This document shows, in pieces, positions 42,951-52,205 of a stretch of 64,000 nucleotides of DNA (positions are counted from its first letter, which is position 1; the number at the start of each line of letters is the position of its first letter). Origin of the DNA: Clostridia bacterium (GTDB taxonomy: Bacteria > Bacillota > Clostridia > Christensenellales > Aristaeellaceae); assembly GCA_017429265.1 (NCBI GenBank), contig JAFRPG010000058.1, positions 1-64,000 of the forward strand, given 5' to 3'. The position numbers were made by a program, and so were the translations under genes. The notes under the pieces were generated by a model, which made no database searches, had not been told where the DNA came from, and was given only the letters and a program-made list of their open reading frames with translations.

Positions 42951-44171
42951 TCACTCCTCGACGATGTGCTGGGTCAGGCCGTTGATGTAGATGGGGGTCA
43001 GCTCCGCCTGGATCAGGGGCCGCGCGTAGGCTAGGAACTCGGGCAGCATGTCGGTGCGCGCCTCGTTGATCCACTCCACGGGGACCTTCTTTTCGTAGTT
43101 GGCCACCGCGTCGATGTCCACCAGCTCGGTGGTGCACTGGTAGGGATCGTTGGAGAGACGCTTCAGGGCGACCATTTTGGCGGTCTCGCCCTCGAAGGCT
43201 GCCTTCGCCGCCGCACCGCCCACCTGGAAGGCCTCGGTGATGTCCGTCCGGCTGGCCAGGTGCGCGCCGCAGCGCTGCAGGATGGAGAGCTCCACCGCGC
43301 GGGTGCGGGTGGGGAGGTTCCGGGCCACCAGATTGCTCAGGAAGCGGGCCGTGCCGGTCAGGTTGATGTGGCCGAAGGCGTCGCGGGTGCGGTGGTCGTC
43401 GCTGAGCTCGCACACGAAGCGTCCGTCGGGCAGCTTGACGCCCTCGGACACGGCGATCACCACGGAGGCGCGCTCCTTCTGCATGCGCTCCACCTTCGCG
43501 AGGAAGCGGTCGGTGTGGAAGGGAAGCTCCGGCAGGCAGATCAGGTCGACCCCCTCGCAGTCCTCACCGCGGGCCAGCGCCGCCGCCGCGGTCAGCCAGC
43601 CGGCGTTGCGCCCCATGACCTCGACGATGGTGACGAAGTTGGTGCCGTAGACCGTGGCGTCCCGGATGATCTCCTTCATCACCACGCCGATGTACTTGGC
43701 CGCGGAGCCGTAGCCGGGCGTGTGGTCGGTGAGCATCAGGTCGTTGTCGATGGTCTTGGGCACGCCCATGAAGCGGATCTCGCTGCCGACCTGCTTTCCG
43801 TAGCGGGCCAGCTTGTTGATGGTGTCCATGGAGTCGTTGCCGCCGATGTAGAAGAACCAGCGGATGTCCAGCTTTTTCAGGATGACAAAGAGCTTCTCGT
43901 AGACGGCGGGATCATCCTCGGGCGCGGGGAGCTTGTAGCGGCAGCTGCCCAGGAAAGAGGAGGGCGTCCGCTTCAGCAGCTCGATGTCGAGGAAGGAAGC
44001 CAGCCGCTCCGACAGATCGCAGACCTTCTCCTCCAGCAGGCCCTGGATGCCGTGGAGCATGCCGTAGACATGCTTTGCGCCGCGCATCTGGCAGGCCTGG
44101 AAAACGCCCGCGAGACTGGCGTTGATGACAGAGGTGGGGCCGCCGCTCTGGCCGACAATCGCGTTCGCCAT
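42951..44171 (-). CDS. 6-phosphofructokinase, PPi-dependent type
   Basis: A 406-residue phosphofructokinase. GQSGGPTSVINASLAG, GGNDSMDT, VPKTIDNDL and MGRNAGWLTAAAAL are the main motifs. Asp in GGNDS (Gly in ATP enzymes) and Lys in PKTIDND are the residues that mark PPi-dependent enzymes, so it probably uses pyrophosphate in glycolysis and gluconeogenesis. ATG 44171 has GGAAGGAGG; a longer frame has no site. Confidence 0.93.
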   Translation of the reverse strand: MANAIVGQSGGPTSVINASLAGVFQACQMRGAKHVYGMLHGIQGLLEEKVCDLSERLASFLDIELLKRTPSSFLGSCRYKLPAPEDDPAVYEKLFVILKKLDIRWFFYIGGNDSMDTINKLARYGKQVGSEIRFMGVPKTIDNDLMLTDHTPGYGSAAKYIGVVMKEIIRDATVYGTNFVTIVEVMGRNAGWLTAAAALARGEDCEGVDLICLPELPFHTDRFLAKVERMQKERASVVIAVSEGVKLPDGRFVCELSDDHRTRDAFGHINLTGTARFLSNLVARNLPTRTRAVELSILQRCGAHLASRTDITEAFQVGGAAAKAAFEGETAKMVALKRLSNDPYQCTTELVDIDAVANYEKKVPVEWINEARTDMLPEFLAYARPLIQAELTPIYINGLTQHIVEE

Positions 44172-44342
44172 GGGGTATCCTCCTTCCGGGTCGGTTCGTC
44201 CGGGGTACGGGGATCGTGAAATGACCGGGACCCTGACAAAGAACAGCGGCCCGGGGATCACGTCCATCCACTGATGCTATTCTATCATGTCGCGCCCTGC
44301 GCGTCAATGACGGAATGCACGGAAACTCTTTCCGCCGACACA

Positions 44343-44370
44343 TTGTAATTTACTGGGTTTCAGCTATAAT
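44343..44370 (+). promoter_or_regulatory. Promoter of cytidylate-kinase-like gene
   Basis: TTGTAA (44343-44348), 16 bp, TATAAT (44365-44370), about 70 bp before the GTG at 44439. Confidence 0.65.
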
Positions 44371-44438
44371 GGGGATGGTTTACAGATCCGCCGCGGCCCG
44401 GGAGGACCGGCGGAGAATGAAGAGGAGATGAGGGAACC

Positions 44439-45065
44439 GTGGCCAGGATCATTACGGTCAGCAGGCAGTTCGGCAGCGGGGGCCGGGAACTGGGCAAGCG
44501 GCTGTCGGACCTGCTGGGATGGGATTATTATGACCGGGAGATCATCCAGATGCTGTCCGATCAGCAGGGGTTGGACCCGGAGTATGTGCACAGGGCGCTG
44601 AGCACCCACGGCTGGCACCAGTACCAGCTGACCTACCGCAACAGCTTCCACCAGGCGACAGGCTCGGCCTGGCGGCACACGGAGGTCCTGGTCAAGCAGC
44701 GGGAGATCATCCGTGAGATCGCGGCGGAGGGCAACGACTGCGTGATCGTCGGCCGGGACGCGGACGTCATCCTGCACGACGCGAACCCCTTCCGGATCAG
44801 CGTGTGCGCGGATATCGGAAGCCGCCTCGCGCGCTGCGTCCGCCACGAGGAGAAGAAGGAACCTTCGGAGCGCCTGACGGAGAAGGAGATCCTCCGGAAC
44901 ATCCGCCGGATCGACCGGAACCGGCGCCGGACCCGCGAGGTCCTGACCGGGAAAAGCGCGGCGGACGGCAGTGCCTTCGACCTGACGGTGAACGCGACGG
45001 ACTGGGACATCAAAAAGCTGGCGGAGGCCGTGGCGGAGTTTTCCGCACGGTGGTTTGAAAGATGA
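44439..45065 (+). CDS. Cytidylate kinase-like family protein
   Basis: A 208-residue cytidylate-kinase-2-like protein. ITVSRQFGSGGRELGKRL is the modified P-loop and CVIVGRDADVIL the second motif. Members occur widely in Clostridia with unknown substrate. GTG start behind GAGGGAACC. It overlaps the MATE gene by four bases (ATGA), so translation is coupled. Confidence 0.88.
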   Translation: MARIITVSRQFGSGGRELGKRLSDLLGWDYYDREIIQMLSDQQGLDPEYVHRALSTHGWHQYQLTYRNSFHQATGSAWRHTEVLVKQREIIREIAAEGNDCVIVGRDADVILHDANPFRISVCADIGSRLARCVRHEEKKEPSERLTEKEILRNIRRIDRNRRRTREVLTGKSAADGSAFDLTVNATDWDIKKLAEAVAEFSARWFER

Positions 45066-46423
45066 ATAACGCAAGAGAAAAGGCCAACCTGACCGAGGGC
45101 AGCGTCTGGAAAAAGCTGCTGATCTTCTTCCTCCCCATTGCCGCGGGAACGATCATCCAGCAGCTGTACAACGCGGTGGACGGACTGATCGTCGGGCGCT
45201 TTGTCGGCACCGAGGCGCTGGCGGCCGTCGGCGGCAGCTCCGCCCAGATCATCAACGTGCTGGTCGGCTTCTTTGTCGCGATGACGGCCGGGGCGTCCGT
45301 GATCATCGGACAGATCTACGGCGCCGGCAGGACGGAAGACCTGAACCGGGCGATCGGCACCTCCGTCACGGTGATGGGCCTGGTCGGGATCGGCCTGACG
45401 CTTGTGGGCGTCATCGCCTCGCCGGGCCTGCTCCGCCTGCTCAACACGCCGGAAGAGACGATGAAGGACGCCGTCCTCTATCTGCGGATCTATTTTGTGG
45501 GCGTCCCGTTCCTGATGGTGCTGAACATGGAGTCCAGCATTCTCCGAGCGCTGGGGGATTCCTTCCATCCCTTCCTGTACATGGTCGTGGGCTGCGTGCT
45601 GAACATCGTGCTGGACGTGCTGTTCGTGGTCGCGTTCGACTGGGATGTCGCCGGCGTGGCCGTTGCCACGGTGGCGGCCCAGGTCGTGAACACGGCGCTG
45701 CTGACCCGGCTGCTGACCCGCGGAGGCCGGGAATACCGTCTCACCCTCCGCGACATGGGGGTAAAGGGCGTCTACCTGACCAACATGCTGCGGCTGGGGA
45801 TCCCGGCCGGCCTGCAATCCTCCATGTACAGCGTCTCCAACATGATCATCCAGGTCGCGGTCAACTCCCTGGGAACGGTGGTCGTGGCCTCCTGGGCCAT
45901 GAGCGGAAAGACGGACGGCTTCTACTGGGCCATCAGCAACGCCATCGGCGCGGCCATCACCAGCTTCATCGCGCAGAATTACGGTGCCGGCAGGACGGAC
46001 CGGGTCCGGCAGTGCGTCAAGCAGGGCCTGATCATCCACTTTGTGATCACCGTGGTCGTCAGCGCGGCGCTGATGCTCACCGCGTTCCCCGTCCTTCGCC
46101 TCCTCACGCCGGACGAGGCGGTCGTGGAGAAGACCTTTGAGGTCATGTCCTACTTCGTGCCGTTCTATTTCACCTGGGTGCTCGTGGAGGTCCTCTCGGC
46201 GGTGCTCAGGGGTGCCGGCGACGCGGTCTGGCCGGTGGTGATCATCGGGATCGGGATCTGCCTCTTCCGGGTGATCTGGGTCGCGACGGTGTTTGCGCAC
46301 TTCGGCACGCTGCTGTCCCTCTGCCTCTCCTATACGGTCTCCTGGACGATCACGAGCGCCGCGCTGGTTATCTACTACAAAAAGGGCCGGTGGATCAACC
46401 GGCACCGTCTGGTGGACCGCTGA
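45062..46423 (+). CDS. MATE family efflux transporter
   Basis: A 453-residue MATE exporter with twelve membrane segments. The N-terminus EGSVWKKLLIFFLPIAAGTIIQQLYN, given in parts, and VDGLIVGRFVGTEALAAVGGS are typical. It exports drugs or metabolites with Na+ or H+. It is coupled to the kinase-like gene before it and followed by dus. Confidence 0.93.
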   Translation: MNNAREKANLTEGSVWKKLLIFFLPIAAGTIIQQLYNAVDGLIVGRFVGTEALAAVGGSSAQIINVLVGFFVAMTAGASVIIGQIYGAGRTEDLNRAIGTSVTVMGLVGIGLTLVGVIASPGLLRLLNTPEETMKDAVLYLRIYFVGVPFLMVLNMESSILRALGDSFHPFLYMVVGCVLNIVLDVLFVVAFDWDVAGVAVATVAAQVVNTALLTRLLTRGGREYRLTLRDMGVKGVYLTNMLRLGIPAGLQSSMYSVSNMIIQVAVNSLGTVVVASWAMSGKTDGFYWAISNAIGAAITSFIAQNYGAGRTDRVRQCVKQGLIIHFVITVVVSAALMLTAFPVLRLLTPDEAVVEKTFEVMSYFVPFYFTWVLVEVLSAVLRGAGDAVWPVVIIGIGICLFRVIWVATVFAHFGTLLSLCLSYTVSWTITSAALVIYYKKGRWINRHRLVDR

Positions 46424-46446
46424 ATCCGAGACGTGGAGGGATCCTG

Positions 46447-47373
46447 TTGATCGTATATTTCGCGCCGATGGAGGGCATCACGGACGGGGTCTTCCGCCGG
46501 GTCCACCATCGTCTCTTCGGCGGGATCGACGTCTACGGCCTGCCGTTTCACAAGCTGACGCAGTCCCTGTCCCTGACGACCCGCGAGAAGCGGGACATCG
46601 ACCCGGAGGAGAACCGGGGGCTCACGGTGCTGCCGCAGGCGCTGACCCGGGATCCCGGGCAGCTGGTCTCCTGGCTGGAATACGTGCGCGCGTGCGGTTA
46701 TTCCCGTGCGGACCTGAATCTCGGCTGTCCGTCGCCCACGGTGACGCGGCGGGGGAGGGGCAGCGGGATGCTCCGCGACCTGCCCGCCTTGCGCGCCTTC
46801 TTCGACCGGGTGTTCGCAGGCCCGCTCCCCGTCCCGCTCTCGGTCAAGACGCGCATCGGGTACGAAAGCCCGGAGGAGTGGCCGGAGATCCTGGCGCTGC
46901 TCGCGGACTATCCCTTCGCCCATGTGACGGTCCATGTCCGGACCATGCGGGAGCAGTACACCGGGGGCATCCACCCGGAGGCCTTCGACCTGGCCCTGGC
47001 GCGCGGCCTGCCGCACCCGGTCTACAACGGGGACCTGCGGACGCCGGAGGACGTACAGTCCCTGATCGCCCGCTGCCCCGGGACGGAGACGGTCATGATC
47101 GGCCGCGGACTGCTCGCGGACCCGGCCCTCGCGCGGCGGATCCGCGGAGGCCCGGCAGCCGGCGAGGAGGAGCTGAGAGCCTGGTACACCGCCCTGTACG
47201 AGGGCTGGCGGGACCGTTTCCACGCGACGCTGGCCCTGGGCAGGATCAAGAAGCTGATGGTCTGGCCCGTGGGGGACGATCTCCGGAAGAAGCGGCTGCT
47301 CCGCAGGGCGGAGGACATTGACGGCTGCATCGACGCGGTGCTCGGGAAAGGGGAAGCTCACGGACCGCGGTGA
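46447..47373 (+). CDS. dus: tRNA-dihydrouridine synthase
   Basis: A 308-residue Dus enzyme, an FMN protein that reduces uridine in tRNA. FAPMEGITDGVFR at the start, catalytic Cys in NLGCPSPTVTRRGRGSGML, SVKTRIGY and HVRTMREQY are the motifs. The TTG at 46447 is six bases after GGAGGG; the upstream ATG at 46390 would overlap the MATE gene and has no site. It is slightly shorter than average. Confidence 0.9.
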   Translation: MIVYFAPMEGITDGVFRRVHHRLFGGIDVYGLPFHKLTQSLSLTTREKRDIDPEENRGLTVLPQALTRDPGQLVSWLEYVRACGYSRADLNLGCPSPTVTRRGRGSGMLRDLPALRAFFDRVFAGPLPVPLSVKTRIGYESPEEWPEILALLADYPFAHVTVHVRTMREQYTGGIHPEAFDLALARGLPHPVYNGDLRTPEDVQSLIARCPGTETVMIGRGLLADPALARRIRGGPAAGEEELRAWYTALYEGWRDRFHATLALGRIKKLMVWPVGDDLRKKRLLRRAEDIDGCIDAVLGKGEAHGPR

Positions 47374-48149
47374 GCATGCGCCCTATGCTTCAGGCGATTC
47401 AAAGGATGGCGGACGCGATCGTCTCCGCCATGGACGGGAAGGTCCGCGGGATCTGGCTGTACGGCAGCGTTGTGCTCGGCGACTTCCGGCCGGGGTGGAG
47501 CGATATCGACTTCATCGCGCTGACCGACGGAAGCATCAGCGAAACCCAAGCCGCCCGCCTGCTGACCCTGCGGCAGACCCTGTCGGAGGAGAATCCCGGA
47601 AACCCGTACTACCGCTCCTTCGAGGGCGTCATTGCCGATGCCGGCGAATACCGGGAGAAGGCTTTCACGCGTCTGGTCTACTGGGGAACGAGCGGGCAGC
47701 GCATCACGGACCGATGGGAGCAGGACGCCTTTTCCGCCTGTGAACTGGCGAAATACGGCCGGCCGGTGTATGGAGCGGACGACCGCAGCCTCTTCCCGAT
47801 GCCCGGAAGACAGGCCCTCAACGAGGCTGTCCGGTCCCATGCTGAGTCGATCCGGAAATACGCGCGGCAGACGGACGAGCGCCTGTATTCCTGCGGATGG
47901 CTGCTGGACATCGCCCGGTGCATGTACACCCTGAGGACCGGCGGCGTCATCGCCAAGACGCAGGCCGGGATCTGGGCGCTGGAGCAGCATCTCTTCCCGG
48001 ACGAGGACCAGCTGAGAAAGACCGTGGAGGTCCGCAGCCATCCGCTGCTGTACAAAGACCGGGAGGATATCCGGCAATGGCTGAAAGGCCTGGGACCGGT
48101 CGTGCAGCGGTATGCCGACGTGCTGGAAGCCGCCCTTGCATCCATGTGA
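47370..48149 (+). CDS. Aminoglycoside-type nucleotidyltransferase
   Basis: A 259-residue nucleotidyltransferase. LYGSVVLGDFRPGWSDIDFI is the full GS...D.D catalytic motif. The C-terminal region has a helical domain like AadA-type adenylyltransferases. It could modify an aminoglycoside or another small molecule; resistance is not shown. GTG 47370 overlaps the dus stop (GTGA); ATG 47376 is another candidate. Confidence 0.8.
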   Translation: MSMRPMLQAIQRMADAIVSAMDGKVRGIWLYGSVVLGDFRPGWSDIDFIALTDGSISETQAARLLTLRQTLSEENPGNPYYRSFEGVIADAGEYREKAFTRLVYWGTSGQRITDRWEQDAFSACELAKYGRPVYGADDRSLFPMPGRQALNEAVRSHAESIRKYARQTDERLYSCGWLLDIARCMYTLRTGGVIAKTQAGIWALEQHLFPDEDQLRKTVEVRSHPLLYKDREDIRQWLKGLGPVVQRYADVLEAALASM

Positions 48150-48151
48150 AA

Positions 48152-48180
48152 GCGCCGCCCGAACAGGCGGCGCCGATTTT
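48152..48180 (+). terminator. Terminator
   Basis: GCGCCGCC (48152-48159) and GGCGGCGC (48166-48173) pair over a six-base loop, then CGATTTT. It ends the 44.4-48.1 kb operon. Confidence 0.85.
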
Positions 48181-48205
48181 ATGCCGGTTCCCGTGGAAGC
48201 GCCGG

Positions 48206-48715
48206 TCAGGTGCTCCCCAGGTATTCCTCCCGCGTGATCTCCAGCTGGATGATCCCGTCAACGATGCCGGTCTCCCGGAATCCCGCCGCCCTGTGGATGC
48301 GGTAAGCGGCTTTGCGGGTCGGCTCGAAATCATTGTGCAGGCGGGGAATGCCGTCCACCCGGAACGCGTGCTCCAGCAGGAGGGAGAGGCCCTGCCTGCC
48401 GTACCCCTTGCCGCGCTCCGGGGCAAAGATCACGATCCCCATGTCCCACCGGTCCCGTTCCGGATTGTAATGATCGTTCACATCCCCGACAAAGGCCCCG
48501 TCGCTTTTCCGCCGCAGGAAGGCGTAGAAGCGCTCCGACCCCCTGCCGATCCATGTTTCCAGCAGCTTCCGCCAGCCGGATTCCGGGTCGGGGATGCAGC
48601 CGTCCGGCGGGAACCAGGGCGCATTGTAGGCCATCGTCGCCGGATCGGACATCATCTTCACATAGAACCAGCCGTCCTCCGGCCGGGGGATATACAGCTG
48701 CAGATCGCTCGTCAT
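48206..48715 (-). CDS. GNAT acetyltransferase
   Basis: A 169-residue RimJ/RimL-type GNAT. MGIVIFAPERGKGYGRQGLS is motif A, followed by RKAAYRIHRAAGF. Start ATG 48715 has GGGAG. Substrate unknown. Confidence 0.85.
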   Translation of the reverse strand: MTSDLQLYIPRPEDGWFYVKMMSDPATMAYNAPWFPPDGCIPDPESGWRKLLETWIGRGSERFYAFLRRKSDGAFVGDVNDHYNPERDRWDMGIVIFAPERGKGYGRQGLSLLLEHAFRVDGIPRLHNDFEPTRKAAYRIHRAAGFRETGIVDGIIQLEITREEYLGST

Positions 48716-48823
48716 CGCTTGCTCAACTCCCTCCGCGGAACCGAGTTTACCACAGATCCCCGCACAGATGCAATGCCGTGTTTTTTCGGTCACGATCGCG
48801 CCGCATGCGGATACCGTTGCGTC

Positions 48824-48852
48824 TTGACACGGCGGCCCGCTTCCTCTACAAT
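48824..48852 (+). promoter_or_regulatory. Promoter of 209-aa protein
   Basis: TTGACA (48824-48829), 17 bp, TACAAT (48847-48852), about 60 bp before the start at 48914. Confidence 0.82.
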
Positions 48853-48913
48853 GGATGCAGGCCACGGGGACGGCACCCATTGCAAAAAACGGCAGGCTGA
48901 CACCGCAAGGGGG

Positions 48914-49543
48914 ATGATACCCATCGAAAAAAACATCATTGTGGTGGACGAAAACGGGACAGTATTTGAATCCACATGGCTGAAAAGAGCCAACGGTCTT
49001 GTAAAAAAGGGCAGGGCGCGCTGGCTGGACGAAAAAACGATCTGTCTGGCGTGTCCGCCGGAACGAACGGAGGACAGCAATATGGAAAACAGCAGGCAGG
49101 CAGTGACTGCGGAAGAACGCATGGAAAAAGCCCGCGCCGCGGCGCAGGCGGATCGGGGACCGGGTGGCCTGACCGTCGAAGGCCTTCTCGACCGGATGGA
49201 TGCCATCCGGAAAGAGATGGTCTTCATGAGCGATTTCTTCAATACGATGGAGAACATTACCAATCAGGGCGGCGAAGACGATGCAGGACACATAGCGCAG
49301 GCAACTGCGCAAGGCTTCGTAGCGAGAGAAGCCACCTGTCAGCAGCAGCTCCGGTTCCTGGAAAAGATCTACGATGATTACTTTTCGGCTCCTTCCGAGG
49401 AGGCCAAAACGGCGAGGATCCGCATGATCCTGGACAGCATGAAAGATTGCATCCCCGCGCTGGACTATTCCGACGAAAACGGCAGCGGCAGTGTGGAGGC
49501 CCTCAGAGTGATGAAGGAGCTGTACGGTGAACTGCTGAAATGA
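48914..49543 (+). CDS. Unknown protein with N-terminal KRA-GLVKKGRA domain
   Basis: A 209-residue protein. The first 45 residues (IIVVDENGTVFESTWLKRA, GLVKKGRARWLDEKTICLAC) match a small domain often found on clostridial proteins of unknown function. The rest is acidic and helical (VEGLLDRMDAIRKEMVFMSDF, QQQLRFLEKIYDDYF). ATG 48914 follows AAGGGGG, and a strong promoter precedes it. A much longer frame from 47897 is not real. Confidence 0.7.
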   Translation: MIPIEKNIIVVDENGTVFESTWLKRANGLVKKGRARWLDEKTICLACPPERTEDSNMENSRQAVTAEERMEKARAAAQADRGPGGLTVEGLLDRMDAIRKEMVFMSDFFNTMENITNQGGEDDAGHIAQATAQGFVAREATCQQQLRFLEKIYDDYFSAPSEEAKTARIRMILDSMKDCIPALDYSDENGSGSVEALRVMKELYGELLK

Positions 49544-49557
49544 TCCCGGTACCCGCT

Positions 49558-49589
49558 CCCTCAGGCGAACAAAACGCCTGGGGGTTTTT
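49558..49589 (+). terminator. Terminator
   Basis: CCC-CAGGCG (49558-49567) pairs with CGCCTGGGG (49575-49583), followed by TTTTT. Confidence 0.8.
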
Positions 49590-49641
49590 CATCGTCTCAG
49601 CGGCGCCGAGGACCGATTCTTCCGGTTTTCCCGCGCGTGCG

Positions 49642-50475
49642 TTACCGCTCTCCGACCGCGTCTCCGATCCCCTGCTCCCTCAGCCAGCGCACGGACTGCC
49701 GCAGGTCCTCCAGGACTTCCCTGTGATCGACGCAGTAAAGCTCTGCGATCACGTTGCCGGGGTAGCGCATCTGCTTCAGCCGCTCCAGGATCTGCGCCAT
49801 GCGGATGTCACCGCTGCCGACCGTGCAGCAGTAAACCGGCCGGCCGTCCGCGCAGCACAGGGGGATGTCGCCCTCGTGGCGGGGAGCGGTGCAGCGGTCC
49901 TTGAGGTGCAGGGTGCGGATCCTGGGCGCGAACAGGTCGAAGGCGGCCAGTTCGTCCTCATGGAAGATGACGAAGTTGCCCGTGTCGAAGGCGCACTCCA
50001 GACCGTCGATCTGCCGCATGAAATAATCCAGGCCGGCGATGCAGTTGTAGGGCGACAGGAGTCCGTCGAAGTCCTCCATCAGGATGGGCAGCTTTTTCGC
50101 CTGCCCGTACGCCACCGCCCGGCACATGCCTTCCGTGATGCTCTCCAGGTCCCGGAGAGTGTTGCCCGTGGACAGCATGCCGGGAACAAACAGCAGATGC
50201 TCCGCGCCGCTGTCCGCCGCGATGTCGATCATGTCGCGGTAGGCGCCGGTGCCGGGATCGCCCGGGAAATCACAGAAGCCGTGCATGCCCTCCAGCGCGA
50301 TGTCCTGCCGGCGCAGGATGCCCTGCAGCGCGTGCCCGTCCCGCTTCCAGGATTCGACCGAGATGTACAGCCGCTCCATGCCTTCCTCGCGCAGGGAGGC
50401 GAGCGTCTCCTCCATGGAGACACCGGCGGCCCGCACGCCGTCGGCAATGTTTTCATAGAATGCCGCGATTTTCAT
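49642..50475 (-). CDS. Sugar phosphate isomerase/epimerase
   Basis: A 277-residue xylose isomerase-like TIM barrel. ILMEDFDG, CAFDTGNFV and the metal-site HLKDR are typical. The sugar is unknown. ATG 50475 has GGAGGGATCGGT. Confidence 0.85.
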   Translation of the reverse strand: MKIAAFYENIADGVRAAGVSMEETLASLREEGMERLYISVESWKRDGHALQGILRRQDIALEGMHGFCDFPGDPGTGAYRDMIDIAADSGAEHLLFVPGMLSTGNTLRDLESITEGMCRAVAYGQAKKLPILMEDFDGLLSPYNCIAGLDYFMRQIDGLECAFDTGNFVIFHEDELAAFDLFAPRIRTLHLKDRCTAPRHEGDIPLCCADGRPVYCCTVGSGDIRMAQILERLKQMRYPGNVIAELYCVDHREVLEDLRQSVRWLREQGIGDAVGER

Positions 50476-50559
50476 ACCGATCCCTCCGTTTCATCCGTTC
50501 ATCTTTGCTGCCACCGATCATGGTTCCGTGCTGCCGCCTGCCGGATCGTCAGGGCGCCG

Positions 50560-51147
50560 CTAAAGCAGCCGGCGGCTTTGGACCCAGGACAAGTAATTCC
50601 GCTCATCATCCGGCGGTTCATCGTAGTCTTTGTCAGGCTGAAAGTGATCGATGATTCCGATTGCTTCCGCCAATACTTCTTCCTTTGATTTGCCCGCGAT
50701 ATCAATCAGCACTTCGTTTGGCAGCAGTCTCCTGCTCCTGATCACTTCATTGGACCTTTCCACGCGATCCGGCGCATACAGCCCGCCCTCATGACGCTTT
50801 CTGTGCATCATCTGCCGCCTGATCTGTCCGGGATCGCCCGAAACGAGCCTGAGCGTGATAAAATCACTGCCCCTGAAGAGGACCGGCAGTTCCCGGGCCC
50901 TGACATCGTCGAAATCCAGCGCGACGATATTCCGGAAACCTTTGTCGCGAAAATACCTGATCTGCTGGAGCGTGTTCTCCCAGCAGAGCTGCTCTTCGAA
51001 AAGGCCGACGTCTTCAACACCGTCCGGGATCACAAACTCGGGAACCATGTTTTGTTCGATATACACGCCGCCATAGTGAAGATACAGCGCTTTTGCCAGC
51101 GTGGTCTTCCCGACCGCGCTGGGTCCGATGATAAAGATATAGTCCAT
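50560..51147 (-). CDS. P-loop NTPase/kinase
   Basis: A 195-residue P-loop protein with Walker A IGPSAVGKTT near the start. LRLVSGDPGQIRRQMMHRKR is an Arg-rich lid, as in small-molecule kinases. No substrate can be given. ATG 51147 follows GGAGGGAGC. Confidence 0.72.
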   Translation of the reverse strand: MDYIFIIGPSAVGKTTLAKALYLHYGGVYIEQNMVPEFVIPDGVEDVGLFEEQLCWENTLQQIRYFRDKGFRNIVALDFDDVRARELPVLFRGSDFITLRLVSGDPGQIRRQMMHRKRHEGGLYAPDRVERSNEVIRSRRLLPNEVLIDIAGKSKEEVLAEAIGIIDHFQPDKDYDEPPDDERNYLSWVQSRRLL

Positions 51148-51207
51148 ATCCGCTCCCTCCAGCATCACTGTCGGTCACCCGCATGTCCGGCATGGCGGGA
51201 GTTCTTG

Positions 51208-51723
51208 TCAGGTCAGCACCGATACGAGACGGTCGGCGTTCTCTTCGGCCGGCCGGGTCCCGTCGATGCGGATGACGGGGATACGGACGGTTCGGAGCCA
51301 TGTCTCCGTGTAGTCCTCCGGCCTGCCCTCCGTCAGAGAAAACCACGCGGCTTCCCGCTCGTACAGGTCTCCGCCGGGGAGCATCCTGTCCCCGAATTTC
51401 GCGAACGAGCGCTCCCGGATGCGCCGCTGCCGGACCTGTTTCGGGGCTTCCATCAGCACGATCCGATCCAGGGAGGCGAGCAGCCTGCCGCCGTAATCGC
51501 CCTTCACCGCGGCGAAGACAAACCGGCCGCTGCCCGCGATCCTTTCCTCCAGCAGCCGGATGACCTCCTCCCTGCTTCTCGGAGCGGAAAAGAGATATGC
51601 CGTGTCTTCCTTCGGGAACCAGAGATCCTCATTGTCGATGAACGTCCAGCCGAGGCGATCGGCCAGCAGTCTCCCGAGGGTGCTTTTTCCGACGCCGTTG
51701 AGGCCGCAGATCAGGATCCCCAT
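51208..51723 (-). CDS. AAA/shikimate-kinase-like P-loop protein
   Basis: A 171-residue P-loop protein with Walker A CGLNGVGKST at residues 6-15, similar in form to shikimate or adenylylsulfate kinases. RQRRIRERSFAKFGDRM is a lid-like region. ATG 51723 has GAGGAGG; GTG 51732 is too close. It is one of two small kinases in a row with an intervening gap of 60 bp. Confidence 0.7.
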   Translation of the reverse strand: MGILICGLNGVGKSTLGRLLADRLGWTFIDNEDLWFPKEDTAYLFSAPRSREEVIRLLEERIAGSGRFVFAAVKGDYGGRLLASLDRIVLMEAPKQVRQRRIRERSFAKFGDRMLPGGDLYEREAAWFSLTEGRPEDYTETWLRTVRIPVIRIDGTRPAEENADRLVSVLT

Positions 51724-51747
51724 GCAGGGCACACCTCCTCACTGCTT

Positions 51748-52176
51748 TCACCGCACGGCATACGCCATGTTGACCTCATGGCAGCCGGGCTCGTCCACCA
51801 CATCCGTTTCGACGAACCCGACTTTTTCATACACATGCTTCGCGTGATCGTTGCCCCGGATGTAGGTCGTCGTGATCTCTTCCGCGTCATGGCGGGTCTT
51901 CATGTATCCGATGAAGGCCGTGAGCGCCCTCGTCCCCTTGTGCTGATTCTGATGGGCCTCGTCGATGGCGTATTCCCACAGGAAATACTTCCGGGCCTCA
52001 AAGCGGTGCACCAGAACGAAGCCGATCAGCGCATTTCCCTCACAGATATCGAAGGCCATGACCGTGTCGGGATTCCTCCGGATGATCTCCCGGATGGTCT
52101 CCCTGGTCGACAGCATCTCCGCCTGATCCGGGGGAAGACTGATTTTCATATCCGCGGAGGGGACAAAGGTGAACAT
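51748..52176 (-). CDS. GNAT acetyltransferase
   Basis: A 142-residue GNAT. WEYAIDEAHQNQHKGTRALT is an altered motif A (Gln/His in place of the usual Arg-x-x-Gly-x-Gly), followed by NDHAKHVYEKVGF. Start ATG 52176. Substrate unknown. Confidence 0.8.
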   Translation of the reverse strand: MFTFVPSADMKISLPPDQAEMLSTRETIREIIRRNPDTVMAFDICEGNALIGFVLVHRFEARKYFLWEYAIDEAHQNQHKGTRALTAFIGYMKTRHDAEEITTTYIRGNDHAKHVYEKVGFVETDVVDEPGCHEVNMAYAVR

Positions 52177-52205
52177 GACGGCAGCCTCCCTTCGGGTCCC
52201 GATCC

